Positions 11,701-21,279 of a DNA stretch of 64,000 bases are shown one piece after another (within the stretch, counting starts at the first letter, position 1; each line of letters starts with the position of its first letter). The position numbers and the translations under genes were made by a program. Source of the stretch: Dallia pectoralis. Taxonomy: Eukaryota; Chordata; Actinopteri; Esociformes; Umbridae. Under the pieces are notes generated by a model. That model was not told the DNA's origin. It saw only the letters and a program-made list of their open reading frames with translations, and did not search any database. The stretch lies in NCBI GenBank assembly GCA_029465975.1, contig CM055728.1:2058012-2122011 (forward strand). Direction: 5' to 3'.

Positions 11701-14700
11701 GCCCACAATACAGACAATGTGCCGCTCCAATACGGACCACAATACAGACCGCGTGCCGCTCCAATACGGACCACAATACAGACCGCGTGCCGCTCCAATA
11801 CGGACCACAATACAGACCGCGTGCCGCTCCAATACGGACCACAATACAGACCGCGTGCCGCTCCAATACGGACCACAATACAGACCGCGTGCAGCGCCAA
11901 TACAGACCGCGTGCAGCGCCAATACAGACCGCGTGCAGCGCCAATACAGACCGCGTGCAGCGCCAATACAGACCACGTGCAGCGCCAATACAGACCACGT
12001 GCAGCGCCAATACAGACCACGTGCAGCGCCAATACAGACCACGTGCAGCGCCAATACAGACCACGTGCAGCGCCAATACAGACCACGTGCAGCACCAATA
12101 CAGACCACGTGCAGCGCCAATACAGACCACGTGCAGCGCCAATACAGACCACGTGCAGCGCCAATACAGACCATGTGCCGCGCCAATACAGACCACAATA
12201 CAGACCATGTGTCACTCCAATACAGACCACAATACAGACCATGTGTCGCTCCAATACAGACCACAATACAGACCATGTGTCGCTCCAATACAGACCGCGT
12301 GCAGCGCCAATACAGACCATTTGCCTCGCCAATACAGACTACAATACAGACCATGTGTCACTCCAATACAGACCACAATACAGACCATGTGTCGCTCCAA
12401 TACAGACCACGTGCAGCGCCAATACAGACCACGTGCAGCGCCAATACAGACCACGTGCAGCGCCAATACAGACCACGTGCCGCGCCAATACAGACCACGT
12501 GCCGCGCCAATACAGACCACGTGCCGCGCCAATACAGACCACGTGCCGCGCCAATACAGACCACGTGCCGCGCCAATACAGACCACGTGCCGCGCCAATA
12601 CAGACCACGTGCCGCGCCACTACAGACCACGTGCCGCGCCACTACAGACCACGTGCCGCGCCAATACAGACCACGTGCCGCGCCAATACAGACCACGTGC
12701 CGCGCCAATACAGACCACGTGCCGCGCCAATACAGACCACGTGCCGCGCCAATACAGACCACAATACAGACCACGTGCAGCGCCAATACAGACCACCATA
12801 CAGACCGCGTGCAGCGCCAATACAGACCACAATACAGACCGCGTGCCTTGCCAATACAGACCACGCGTTTTAACACCGAGCGCGTTAATAGACCACAATA
12901 CAGACCACGTGCAGCGCATAAACACAGACGACGTGCACCACTAATACAGACCACGTGCAGCGCATCAATACAGACCACGTGCCGTGCCAATACAGACCAC
13001 AATACAGTAGCTGCATACTATGTTTCATAAAGCTTGATAAGCAGGTATAGTTTACATTTCTGTATGCAATCTATATTTTTACACTGTTAATTAAATACCT
13101 GTGCATGTTTATTATTATCTACATTTTTTAGGACTTTTTACCTGGTGGTCTTAAAGTGGACGCTTGCATAAGACTATCTGGGTTTATTGTAAATGAGTAC
13201 ATAAAGCCCACCGTCTCCCGTAAAGCCACTTGACTATGTTTCAAGGGAAATGTTCTTCCTTTTGAACCTTTTTTGTCCATTATTTTGATATCACCTGACA
13301 CAACAGTTCCATAATATAGATAAGTACATTAGACATGTTTCTTGTTTACTTTGCTTAAGTTATAGGCTAATGATACATGAGCTTCAATATACTGATGTTA
13401 TGCTGTGACCTCACAGAACTGCAAGTGTTAATGTTACACCACAATAAATAGAATGGTTTCTACAGTGCTTTCAAACTGATAGCTTAAATGTGATCATATA
13501 TAAAAATCAATGAATTTTGTGATTAAAATGGTAAACCTGAAACTGACTCATTTACTATTGTTAGAACATTATTATTGCCCCTTCAGTTATCTTTTTTAAA
13601 CACATCAGCACTTTCAACCAGTTGGCTGTAACAAAGAGTTCGGTCAGAATCATATGCCAACAGCACAGCACAGGATTGAGATGCCTGCAAAATGTCAACA
13701 CATTTTGAAAGATCGAAGAGTAATTTTCACTATAGTTTTATTTATGTTCTAAAATTGATTATTGGCTACAATCCAAAGATGACATGTTGTAAGTTTAGCT
13801 TTTTCAGCATTGATAGATTTAAAAGGCAGGTTGCATTAATGCAAAACACAATTTGCAAGCCATAGTAAAGAAGTTGAGACAATTCTAATCGAATCTATTG
13901 AGAGGTAAGAGATTACAATTGCACATCCTTAAATTCATCTCATTTGACTCACACTGGCACGCTGAACCATGTTTGCACTGGCCTCTTTGCACTTGTGTTT
14001 GGATGTAAACTGCATTTTAGTACGGTTCAATCACAATAAAGTCACGACTACGCAGGAAAATAAGGTAGATCAATCGATCCACATACAGTAAAGAAAACAG
14101 CTTTATTTTGTGAGAAATCACAGGACGTCCTCTCTCCTGTTTGCGCTAACTCCCTCAAAGCGTTGAGGTGCAGTCAAACCAATGCAGTAGCCTTATAAAT
14201 CCAGCACCTGATGCATGCATATAGCATCTATGGATGAGAGACATTGTATGTATTGCTTCATCAACAGTTGTTTGTCTTCGCAGAGAATTAAAAAGTTTAA
14301 TTGTTATAATATCTCTGGTCAATTTCTGTTGGGGCGGGGGTGCTAAATCGTCTTTGAGGGGGACCAACAAGTTCTCAAGGCACGAAAAACCCTGATAAAC
14401 ACATACATACACAGGGCTCTCAAGTTTTGAAGACAGGCAAGAGTGACATATCGCTCCCCGCCCGCCGCCCTCGAGGGAATGGGTGTGTTTCATAAATTAT
14501 ATTATTATTTGTGTTTTTGTTGTTAATAATTGCTCAGACTTGCAGAAGAAAATATTTGACACATGGCACTGACAGTTCACCCAAATACAAAGTATTTATT
14601 CAATTTCTGTGTGTGTGTGCGTGCGCGTGCAAGATTATGACTGGTGTTGTTTATTGTAGATGTTTGTTGCCTTTTTGGACTCCTTTATCATGTGTGGTGT

Positions 14701-17197
14701 TGGCTCCCATTTGAAGCAGTTCGGCTCAAGCCCAGCCATTTTCATGATGTCCCATCCATAGATAAGCTGTTTCGAGTTGAGGTTTTGTTCAAACCGACCA
14801 TGGAGAATACCCTCTCGGCATCAGTTCAACCCAGTCACCTTTAAAAAAAGGAACCAGGGGCATAATTAATATTGAGCAAGTCATGTTGTGTGTTGGGACC
14901 TGAGGCATGGCAATGTCCATGAGTTGGTACTCCATAAACTCCTCACTTACTTGGTCTTGTTCCTTAGGGTCATGAAAAGGAAGGAGTTCCTGAAATCTTA
15001 AAAAGACCACATGTGTACAAGACTGATTAGAATACAGTGACAGACAGATTTGTTTTGTGATCATGGTCATTAAACTTAAAAATATATAATCAGAATGTGA
15101 AAACCCTTGCCTGTATACAAAGTATAGGGCATCTTCAACCCCACACTCAGCTCTCAGCTGCACATCAACAAATCGTGCATGCTTCAGGAGAGAATCTTTC
15201 AATGGGAGTTTCTCCATGGCATACTCCACAGCTTTGACCAAGAAGGCCAGTGCTACTTGCTGGAATTGTTGAGCCTTCTGTGGTGTGACCTCTAAAGCCT
15301 CAAGGAGCCTGTTGAGCGTAGCTCTGGTGGTGAAACCCACATTGGATTTTTCTCCTGACAGTGTGACAGAAGACCTATAGAAAGTTAGTCAAATAAAGGC
15401 ATCTTATAGTATTTCTCTGGGTTATACCAGTTTCATGTTTATTGTCATACAATCATATTAAATAATATTTATCAGTCATGGTAATTTGTTGTGCTGAAAG
15501 TAATCTCAACTTTATAGATTTTTTTAAATATAAAGTACATAAATAGTCGAGGTAAAATAAAAAAAGATGAATTTTAGGTGAAGGATTAATTCTAAAAAGT
15601 GACAAGTGTGGCATTTAGGAGAGTGAGATGGTTGAGTAGAGTTCAGCATCCAGGATAGAAGCTGTCTCTGAATCTACTAGTGCTGTTTCTGATGCTCTTA
15701 GGGGGTGACATAGGGGTGAATATATTGTGACTGATATAGTTTTTACAATGTATTGTATCTATTATCCTTCATCAGCAAGACAACTCAATCCATAGAAAAG
15801 GTGTATTTGTAGTAACATTAAAAAGGGAGATCATGACTTACCGTACTCACGTGCTCAAAGTGATGCTCGGAGCTCCAGTGGTTTTTCCTCTGGGTTGGTG
15901 AACAAAACTTTCGAAAGATTGCACCAGAATGACGTGAACAATTCCCGGAGATGCTTCTTTTTCATTCGTTGTTGCGTTAAAACTTACCCAGATACAATTG
16001 TGCTATTTTCTGATTGGCTATTGTGTAGCCTGTTTCTTTTATTTTGATTGGCTGTGTCAGGCTAGACCATTGACTGTAGGGCTAGACTGAAGAACTCCAG
16101 GGGAGACGCGCTTGATTAGTGCCGGTTCCATAATGAGAGCTGCGCGGCCAGAGAAATGTTGGGCGCTGCGGCAAATTAAATATATTATAGATATTTTTGT
16201 CCGCGTGAGAAATACAATGTGTGGCGGGAGTGCGTGACAAAACACTGAAATTAGTGACTGTCACGCTCATTGCGTGACACTTGAGAGCCCTGCATACATT
16301 GGCCTCCTTAAGTCAAAACTGCTATAATGCTGTTCACAAGGTATATAAAAATACAACTAAATGATTGCAACCTTTTATTTTAATCAATGTGGCACTTAAA
16401 TGTTTTAAACCGAACATGACTGCTGGAGCATTTACATAGCATATTGTGTATACGACCTACACCGTTAACGTATACTTATGTCAGGAAATACCAAACTCTT
16501 ATACCTAAACATGACAGTGGCCATAAACACAGCTCGATAAGCATTTAACACCGAGTGTGATTCCATCGACATCAGATGACTCTCCCTTCCAACAACTATG
16601 TTTTAGTGAGACTCGACACCAAACACTAACGTGCCACAGCTGTTTAGTTTAGTAAACGGAAGTTGTACATCAGTTTATTTTCAATGCTCTTTGTAATCAC
16701 CGTAATTACCCCGGACACCGCGGGTAATGTTGGTGATAACACACACATATATATATATAAACTGACCCAGTACACAGATATAGATCAGCCAGATGCCTCC
16801 GATCTGTCGATTATGTCTCATTACTTAGAAATAACGTTTTAATGCGTTTCGACACGTTGTTTGAATGAATACATGCATTGCTTATCTATATTCCCTGTAC
16901 TATACGTACTTGTGTTGAAACAGACCGTGTAACCATGTTTGAAACGTCTCATAACCTCTGTGTTTAACGTGTTATGGGTGTATTGCAGGATGTCAAACGA
17001 TGGAAACATAATAAGCTGACATTATTAATAACCACAAGCCTGGCCATGGCTATAAGCCATCATCACAACTCAACAAACTACATTATTAGAGAAAGTTGAT
17101 AAACGAAATATAGTCCTACCTGCAATACGGGCCACGTTTCTAGGACTGATCTAACCGCATCAGTGAACAGTTCACGTGTAGTCCCGGGCGCTGCCAT
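8653..17197 (-). CDS. tsr2: tsr2, pre-rRNA-processing protein TSR2, 5' part (exons 1-2)
   Basis: TSR2 is a small acidic protein that escorts free eS26 (Rps26) to the pre-40S ribosome; this role is known for the family. The two exons read MAAPGTTRELFTDAV...SVLETWPVLQ, then IAVDNGFGGVYGQQKADW and VDVLQQYFYDN. They match the vertebrate TSR2 N-terminus, including the diagnostic Q-IAV(E/D)NGFGGV junction. The intron has GTAGGA and TTTTTCAG borders and joins in phase 0. The start is the ATG at 17195-17197, in an AAGATGGC context. The remaining exons (acidic core and C-terminus) were not found at lower coordinates and should lie left of the window. Intron 1 is 8.4 kb, swollen by Harbinger, two hAT copies and a 2-kb array. 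Both exons are intact, so the gene is probably functional. Confidence 0.9.
8744..9285. other. tsr2 intron 1, AT-rich, no gene
   Basis: No recognisable exon. Short open frames at 8813-9058 and 9064-9297 have low-complexity hydrophobic translations and no family match I can name. They may be Harbinger internal sequence upstream of the fragment at 9286. Confidence 0.4.
9286..9450 (+). pseudogene. PIF/Harbinger (HARBI1-like) transposase fragment
   Basis: The plus-strand reading gives LVQELRRDDAWFQGYFRL, TKAEFSRL, then RQDTRFRRAISPA. This corresponds to the N-terminal helical region of HARBI1-like nucleases (L-x-E-L-R...F-x-x-Y-F-R-L-T...RR-A-I-x-P-A). It ends in a stop just after the PA motif. 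The nuclease domain (DDE) is absent. Harbinger-like terminal sequence lies downstream at about 9720-9912. Confidence 0.75.
9720..9912. mobile_element. Probable Harbinger terminal region
   Basis: The stretch contains short GCGAA and TTCGC inverted motifs (GGCGAAAATTCGCTAGGCGAA) and ends GTATCGTGCCCG next to TAA, consistent with the 3-bp TWA target of Harbinger elements. The reverse complement begins CGGGCACGATACACTAGGC. The partner terminus was not identified. Confidence 0.45.
10106..10883 (-). mobile_element. hAT transposon C, internally deleted
   Basis: The ends are TAGGGATGCACCGAT at 10106 and ATCGGTGCATCCCTA ending at 10883. A perfect 8-bp target duplication, CTATTGAG, lies at 10098-10105 and 10884-10891. 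The 778-bp copy keeps subterminal CCGATG motifs and a transposase fragment on the minus strand. It is related to hAT B (same end type) and to the fragment at 5131-5346. It lies in tsr2 intron 1. Confidence 0.93.
10565..10793 (-). pseudogene. hAT (ZBED-like) transposase fragment
   Basis: The minus frame reads LLEQKRALATYAADYDLP, then ATLSAHQWQLIENFITLL and SPFEQLT, the conserved central block of ZBED4-like hAT transposases. After a stop the reading resumes as EVGSSEASASGK (family form R-E-x-S-S-S-x-A-S). Both ends are missing, so it is inactive. Confidence 0.82.
10930..13008. repeat. 22/34-bp minisatellite with CACGTG in many units
   Basis: Two unit types alternate. One is 22 bp (CAATACAGACCACGTGCAGC plus GC, or CCGC variants). 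The other is 34 bp and adds a second GACCACAATACA step. The left half is mostly 34-bp units (CGGACCACAATACAGACAAT) and the right half mostly 22-bp units. The 12-bp sub-motif AATACAGACCAC underlies both. Neither unit is a multiple of three and neither carries stops, so frames of about 500 codons stay open on both strands; these are not genes. It lies in tsr2 intron 1. Confidence 0.97.
13009..13925. other. tsr2 intron 1, AT-rich, nothing recognised
   Basis: No exon, element end or RNA gene was found on either strand. Confidence 0.4.
13926..14045 (+). mobile_element. LINE 3' tail fragment
   Basis: The stretch with TTGGATGTAAACTGCATTTT, ACGGTTCAAT and ACAATAAAGTC resembles the L2-like LINE tail at 3225-3530. 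Only the last ~120 bp is present, a typical dead-on-arrival 5' truncation. Confidence 0.55.
14412..16292 (-). mobile_element. hAT transposon D with decayed transposase
   Basis: The left end CAGGGCTCTCAAGT at 14412 and the right end ACTTGAGAGCCCTG ending at 16292 are inverted repeats. The flanks CATACATA and CATACATT suggest an imperfect 8-bp duplication with a small end shift. A hAT-like transposase occupies 14640-15374 on the minus strand. The element lies inside tsr2 intron 1. Confidence 0.8.
14640..15374 (-). pseudogene. hAT-like transposase, C-terminal half, decayed
   Basis: An exon at 15111-15374 starts after CTATAG and reads SGEKSNVGFTTRATLNRLLE, FLVKAVEYAMEKLPL and then FVDVQLR. It ends at TACAG followed by GCAAGG, apparently a GC-AG intron. 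The next exon (from 14996 downward) continues RFQELLPFHDPKEQDQVSEE and EYQLMDIAMPQ, then loses frame. Between about 14640 and 14830 the end of the protein is recognisable in shifted frames: AERVFSMVGLNKTSTRNSL (hAT dimerisation region) and MKMAGLEPNCFKWEP. The segment between MPQ and AERV is deleted, and indels shift the rest. It resembles a multi-copy fish transposase-derived protein family. Confidence 0.72.
16293..17119. other. tsr2 intron 1 next to exon 1, no element recognised
   Basis: Contains a short (TA)n and (CA)n tract at about 16740-16760. No coding signal is seen. The stretch leads into the tsr2 exon 1 donor at 17119. Confidence 0.4.
17120..17197 (-). CDS. tsr2: tsr2 exon 1
   Basis: 26 codons run from ATG to CAG, followed by the donor GTAGGA. 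The peptide ends LETWPVLQ, aligning with the human form ending in W-P-A-L-Q just before the exon 2 IAV block. There are no stops or frameshifts. Confidence 0.9.
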
Positions 17198-17345
17198 CTT
17201 AGAAACACTCGGGTATCACGTGATGTGTAGCCAATCACTTATAGCCAAGGAAAACTAGTAGATCACAGATGTCATCAATCCCCTGTATATAAAAACGGGA
17301 TGTGTAGCCCAGGAAAACTAGTGGATCACAGATGTCATCAATCCC
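17198..17345. promoter_or_regulatory. Putative tsr2 promoter, possibly bidirectional
   Basis: Directly upstream of the tsr2 ATG lie AAGATGGC (YY1-like, overlapping the start), CACGTGA (E-box-like) and ATTGG (CCAAT on the other strand). A block of about 70 bp containing AAAACTAGTRGATCACAGAT is duplicated in tandem at about 17228-17290 and 17300-17360. A plus-strand ACAG-GTAAGC at about 17363 could be the donor of a divergent non-coding first exon; this is inference. Confidence 0.45.
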
Positions 17346-17534
17346 CAGCATAGAAAAACGACAGGTAAGCAAGATTTTTAATGTATAATGATTACAGTTG
17401 TTACATGAAGCTATTTGAAACGTTGCGTAATAATGTGATGCGTTTTACTGAAACAGTAGGTTAAAGTATATGCAATTGTTTCAAATGCATTTCCGAATTT
17501 TGTAATGTATATTTTTATTATTATGCTGCGGTGT

Positions 17535-17760
17535 GAGGACCAGAGGTCTCTCCCTCCCTCTGTCCCTCTCTATGCCAGTGTTGCCCCCCCCCCCTGCCAG
17601 CGGAGAGAGGGAGGCGATCAAGGACATTCATGGCACCTGTGTATATTTTCGCACCTGTTTTCTGTTGAATCACCATGTATTTAAGCCCTGTCGGGGTCGG
17701 GTCATTGTTTTTGTTCGTATATACGATGTATGTTTCTGCTTCTCCTGTTTAAAGCCTGTA
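17535..17760 (+). mobile_element. LTR-like fragment related to the solo LTR at 58448
   Basis: It shares CTCCCTCCCTCTGTCCCTCT, the following CTATGC, and an AGCGGAGAGAGGGAGG-type block with the LTR at 58448-58962. Both then contain CACCTG and a TATTTAAG or TATATAG box. Only the first ~220 bp is comparable and the termini are not visible, so it is a truncated relative. Confidence 0.5.
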
Positions 17761-17764
17761 ATCG

Positions 17765-17860
17765 GTATGATGATAATAATAATAATAATACATTAGATTT
17801 ATATAGCGCTTTTCTAAGACCCAAAGCGCTTCACAGGAACAGTTAAACAATGAACAGTCA
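17765..17860. repeat. Short interspersed repeat with TTTATATAGCGC motif
   Basis: A short ATA/AAT microsatellite is followed by ATTTATATAGCGCTTTTCTA and CCCAAAGCGCTTCACAG. This motif recurs in dispersed repeats of many animal genomes. No coding capacity. The class is not assigned. Confidence 0.5.
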
Positions 17861-17999
17861 AAGTGAACAAGTAAACAATAAATGACTAACAACCGACGCA
17901 CAACGTAATTAGGGGTAGGCTAGCTTGAACAGACGGGATTTAAGGCGGGGTACGTATGGCGTTACATTTGTGACACATTCCTGAGAGTGTAATTGTAAG

Positions 18000-18178
18000 T
18001 TGAGCACGCAGTACTATATTGTGCGCGCTCAAGTCTTGATACACGCCCGCTCAACTTGCAGGTGCGCGCTCATACACTCGTTCTCTGCGCACAAGTCATG
18101 TCCTCCGCGCGCTCAACCTCATCACTCTGTGTGCGCTCAAGTCTTGAGACACACGCTCGCTCAACTTCTACTGAGCGT
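18000..18178. repeat. Imperfect GCGCTCAA-rich tandem repeats
   Basis: Three or four degenerate copies of GTGCGCGCTCAAGTCTTGA and CACGCTCGCTCAACTT occur between 18000 and 18178. They are GC-rich and CpG-rich compared with neighbours. No gene. Confidence 0.6.
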
Positions 18179-18461
18179 TACAAATGTGCCACAAAACCAA
18201 CCAATCAGAGGATTAAACAAAGTCAATTGTGATTGGCTGTTCTCCAATTGAATCGCTAGTAGAACTACAGCATCCAGGTGGCTGAAAAAAATAACTGACC
18301 ACAGCGAGTTGTTCAACTACTGCAGGGGCCAACCAGCCAGAGACTATGAGACACATGTTTTACTGTGTTACCACAAAGAGTCACATCATACACATGGGCA
18401 AAAATAAAATTATGTAAATAAAAGCTTGAAAACTATTTCAAAAGACATATTACAGCATCTG

Positions 18462-18533
18462 GTGAGGAGAATCAAACCAATGACCACGGGCTCCGCAGCC
18501 AATGGCTCTAACCACTGCTCCAAACAGGTATTT
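18462..18533 (-). repeat. tRNA-like remnant (SINE head or tRNA pseudogene)
   Basis: On the minus strand the sequence reads GGAGCAGTGGTTAGAGCCAT (A-box-like), then TGGCTGCGGAGCCC (anticodon-arm-like), then GGTTTGATTCTCC (B-box-like). Order and spacing fit a tRNA. Mismatches suggest a SINE head or pseudogene and not a working tRNA. Confidence 0.45.
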
Positions 18534-18773
18534 ATTTATGTTTGGTATTACGTGTTGGATTTAAATGGTATTAAATATAAACACCACAAATGTATAGACT
18601 GGCTTTGCAGATGGCTTTTGACTGCACTACACCCCTAGTTTGTGACACATGCGTGGTTGACGGAACTATTTTATTAAACTCAAGCGAAGCGAACATGGAC
18701 ATTAAAAAAACACAAACTTCTATATAAACGTAAGAGCCGCTTGAAACCGGACAGAGAGCCAGGGCCTGAACTA

Positions 18774-19070
18774 TATGGAGCCAGATTGGGGCCAAATGTA
18801 TTGGCCATAAAAAAAAAATCTTGGCTGAAAAATATGTAAAATAAAATATGGTAAACGAATAAAAAATTGTTTGGAAAATATACATTTTAAACATCATAAA
18901 AAAGATTCTGAACGTAATAAGTGGATATTGGGATCCAATCCCAAAAACAATTCAGTCAAACCTTTTTTTCAGTTTCACTTCTTTTTTCGATTAAAAGTTT
19001 TTTTTACGACCAAAACTTTTGGCCCCTTTCTGGCGGGTGGGCGTGGTTATAAATGCCCCCAGCCCCGCCC
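18774..19070 (+). repeat. Left terminal inverted repeat of element A
   Basis: About 300 bp, starting TATGGAGCCAG and ending near CTTTTGGCCCCTTTCTGGCG. Poly-A and poly-T runs differ in length from the right copy. Confidence 0.8.
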
Positions 19071-19199
19071 ACTGTTGTTAGCCGTGAGTGTAAACATGGT
19101 GGACTCGCGACATGCGGATGGTCTTGGTTATGGAAGAAAATCTGTCTCACCAGATTCTGAAACTGAATTTCTAGCACTGAATTTATTTGCATACAAGAT

Positions 19200-19375
19200 T
19201 CAGTGTCTAAAAATTCAGTGTTAGAAATTCAGTGCAAAAAAAATTCAGTGTTAGAAATTCAGTGCAAAAAAATTCTGTGTCAGAAATTCAGTGCAAAAAA
19301 ATTCTGTGTCAGAAATTCAGTGCAAAAAAATTCTGTGTCAGAAATTCAGTGCAAAAAAAATTCTGTGTCAGTTTA
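19200..19375. repeat. 29-bp tandem repeat in the left arm of element A
   Basis: About six copies of AAATTCAGTGCAAAAAAATT followed by CTGTGTCAG. The same repeat family lies inverted at 31262-31400. It follows a short ORF in both arms (GRKSVSPDSETEFLALNLFA) that is conserved between 19130-19222 and 31375-31465. Confidence 0.88.
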
Positions 19376-19469
19376 ACAGAGTGAAGCACGTTTGTCTCCC
19401 TGGCAACCTTTAAGTCAGTTGCGCAGTTGCTCTCCCCGCAGCTTCATTCAGACCCGCATGCGAGTGATT

Positions 19470-19690
19470 AATATGGGAGGTGTTCCCGCAAAGAAATTAA
19501 AGTACAGCTGTACATTTCAACATTGTTGGACGCAACAATTTACATGCATCATACAGAGTCAAATCGACAACCTCCACGGTTTTTGTAAGGTTTGTCGCAT
19601 TGATTTTAATATATGACATATCACAGCACATTAAAACACAGCGGCACCTTCACGCAGAAGAGGCACAACACACAGCCAATTGCATATGTC
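19470..19690 (+). pseudogene. BED/C2H2-like zinc-finger N-terminus of a transposase
   Basis: The plus-strand frame reads KKLKYSCTFQHCWTQQFTCI, then DNLHGFCKVCRIDFNI with a CxxC pair. After a short deletion and frameshift it continues ISQHIKTQRHLHAEEAQHTA with the HxxxxxH part. CxxC followed by HIKTQRH is the arrangement of zinc fingers in fish transposase-derived proteins. It is cut at 19695 by the end of element B. It probably belonged to element A. Confidence 0.6.
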
Positions 19691-19829
19691 ATAACCCAGT
19701 GGGCACCTTGACGTCAATTTGACATCAATTTGACGTCAAGCATTGATGTCAAATTAACGTCACGAGGTAGGTCAAAAATGAAAGTTGGATTGACGTCAAA
19801 GTCGGGACGTCAATTTGATGTCAAAATCT

Positions 19830-20030
19830 TGCTCTCTCGATGTCATTTTGACGTAATTTTTATGCCATTTTGACCTCATTTTGATGCCATTTTGACCTCA
19901 TTTTAATGTCATTTTGACTTCACTTTGATGTCATTTTGACCTCATTTTGATGCCATTTTGACCTCATTTTAATGTCATTTTGACTTCACTTTGATGTCAT
20001 TTTGACCTCATTTTGATGTAAAAATTACAT
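19830..20030. repeat. Short repeats of TGACNTCATTTTGATG type
   Basis: Tandem copies of ATTTTGACCTCATTTTGATG and ATTTTGACTTCACTTTGATG with a period of roughly 40 bp, subterminal in element B. The first ~130 bp of the element carry full TGACGTCA palindromes. Confidence 0.8.
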
Positions 20031-20465
20031 AAAAATTTATTGACATATTTTTATATAATTTCAATGTTAAGCATCACTCAATTTCAACATAAATGTACAA
20101 TGACTGACAACACACACATACTTTGATCTTAGATCTGATATGTATTTTTTATTTTATAAAGGCATCTTCAAACATATAATATAACATATATGGAACATAA
20201 TAAACCCTGTTTGAGTCATGAATTTAAAATTAGGGCAGTGTATCCATAGTCGTAGTTCAACGTAATACTTCAGGTTCTAGCAATATGGCCCCTTGTCCCT
20301 TGATCTACTTTCACAGTGAATTTGTTGATAAAGTTATTCTCTATGAAAACGGTGGGGGAAATGTTGGGTGAAAACAACAAACAAGTGGTAGTACATCATC
20401 TGAAAGTACTTGTTCCTAAAGACTGGCAGTCATTTTACAAGCAAACATACAGTGTGTAATACAGT
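20031..20465. other. Element B interior, nothing recognised
   Basis: AT-rich. Contains no obvious exon. Confidence 0.35.
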
Positions 20466-20687
20466 GTTGATGATGGTATGTGATATGGAGGCCAGAGTAG
20501 GGTACCCAATCTCCAGACACACACTGGCGATGTTCCTTACACCCTCCAAGAATCTGGCGTGTAGAGCAGCCTCGGTAATGTCGAGCACCTCAGGCCTGTA
20601 GACACTACCGTTGTCATACACCTGCTGGATGAGCAGGCCGAAGAAGAAGGGCGAGATGTTTAACATGTTGAGCAGTGTGGCCTCGCT
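20466..20687 (-). pseudogene. rplp0 fragment (60S acidic ribosomal protein P0)
   Basis: The minus strand reads SEATLLNMLNISPF, then FGLLIQQVYDNGSVY, PEVLDITEAALHARFLEGVR and NIASVCLEIGYPTLAS, then HTIIN. This is the conserved C-terminal half of the globular domain of ribosomal stalk protein P0. About 74 codons are open without frameshift. Homology stops abruptly at AAC (ATCATCAAC-ACTGTATTAC), where a real gene would continue GYKRV, and no donor is present there. Upstream it stops at SEATLL. S-to-F and P-to-S changes occur at normally constant positions. It is a double-truncated copy of one gene segment inside element B, not a working gene. Whether it was captured as DNA or as cDNA cannot be told from this segment. 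Confidence 0.85.
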
Positions 20688-21279
20688 ATGGATTCACACT
20701 TCCAGAGCTCTCATGTGCCTATAATAAGGGAAAAAAGAAGAAAGCATACGTTAAAATGGGCCTGTCCATTAACATAACGAACACTAGGGATAGGCCGATA
20801 CCACTTTTTATGGAATGAGTACAAGTACTTGAGCCCAGTATCGGGCCCTATACCCGTTACCAGTATCGTTCCCATCCCTACCTTAGTACCCATCAATAGT
20901 AGGCTACTCTACAGTATATAGACTAAAACTAAAAGATCAGAGGTGCAGATGTGTACAAACATGATAATGGATCGAGTCAAACCTTTTGTTAATATCTGTT
21001 AATTGTGTCATAAGGATCTCATTTCACTGCTAGTAATCAGTCCACATTTTGTACTGAATTATAGAACGTGAACACTCATTGAAAGCCAGAGAGCAGCAAT
21101 TTCAAAACATCACATTCGTCCGGGCTGTTGTGGTGTCTCATTTCCATGGGGAATATTTTCTCCCTTATGTCTTGCCACTCTGTTTTGAAGGACATGGTGT
21201 AGGGGAAAACAAAGGGGGAAAACAGAGAAATGGGATTGGGCCTAAATCTACATTGTTGTTTGTATCAGCTCCTACCTTC
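20688..21279. other. Element B interior between rplp0 fragment and array
   Basis: No exon recognised. At about 20790-20880 there are repeated GTAC and ATACCCG motifs (GATACC, AGTACTTGAGCCCAGTATCG). Confidence 0.35.

Noticed and set aside
10848..13030. Open frames of 90-505 codons on both strands
   Set aside because: Products of the 22/34-bp array in every frame; no start context, splice signals or domain.
15845..15965. Possible first exon of the hAT D transposase (MKKKHLRELF...)
   Set aside because: The frame ends in a stop before the GTGAGT donor and I recognise no conserved block. It could be a 5' leader exon only.
20430..20666. A functional rplp0 exon
   Set aside because: No donor or acceptor at the homology borders, changes at normally constant residues, and no neighbouring rplp0 exons.
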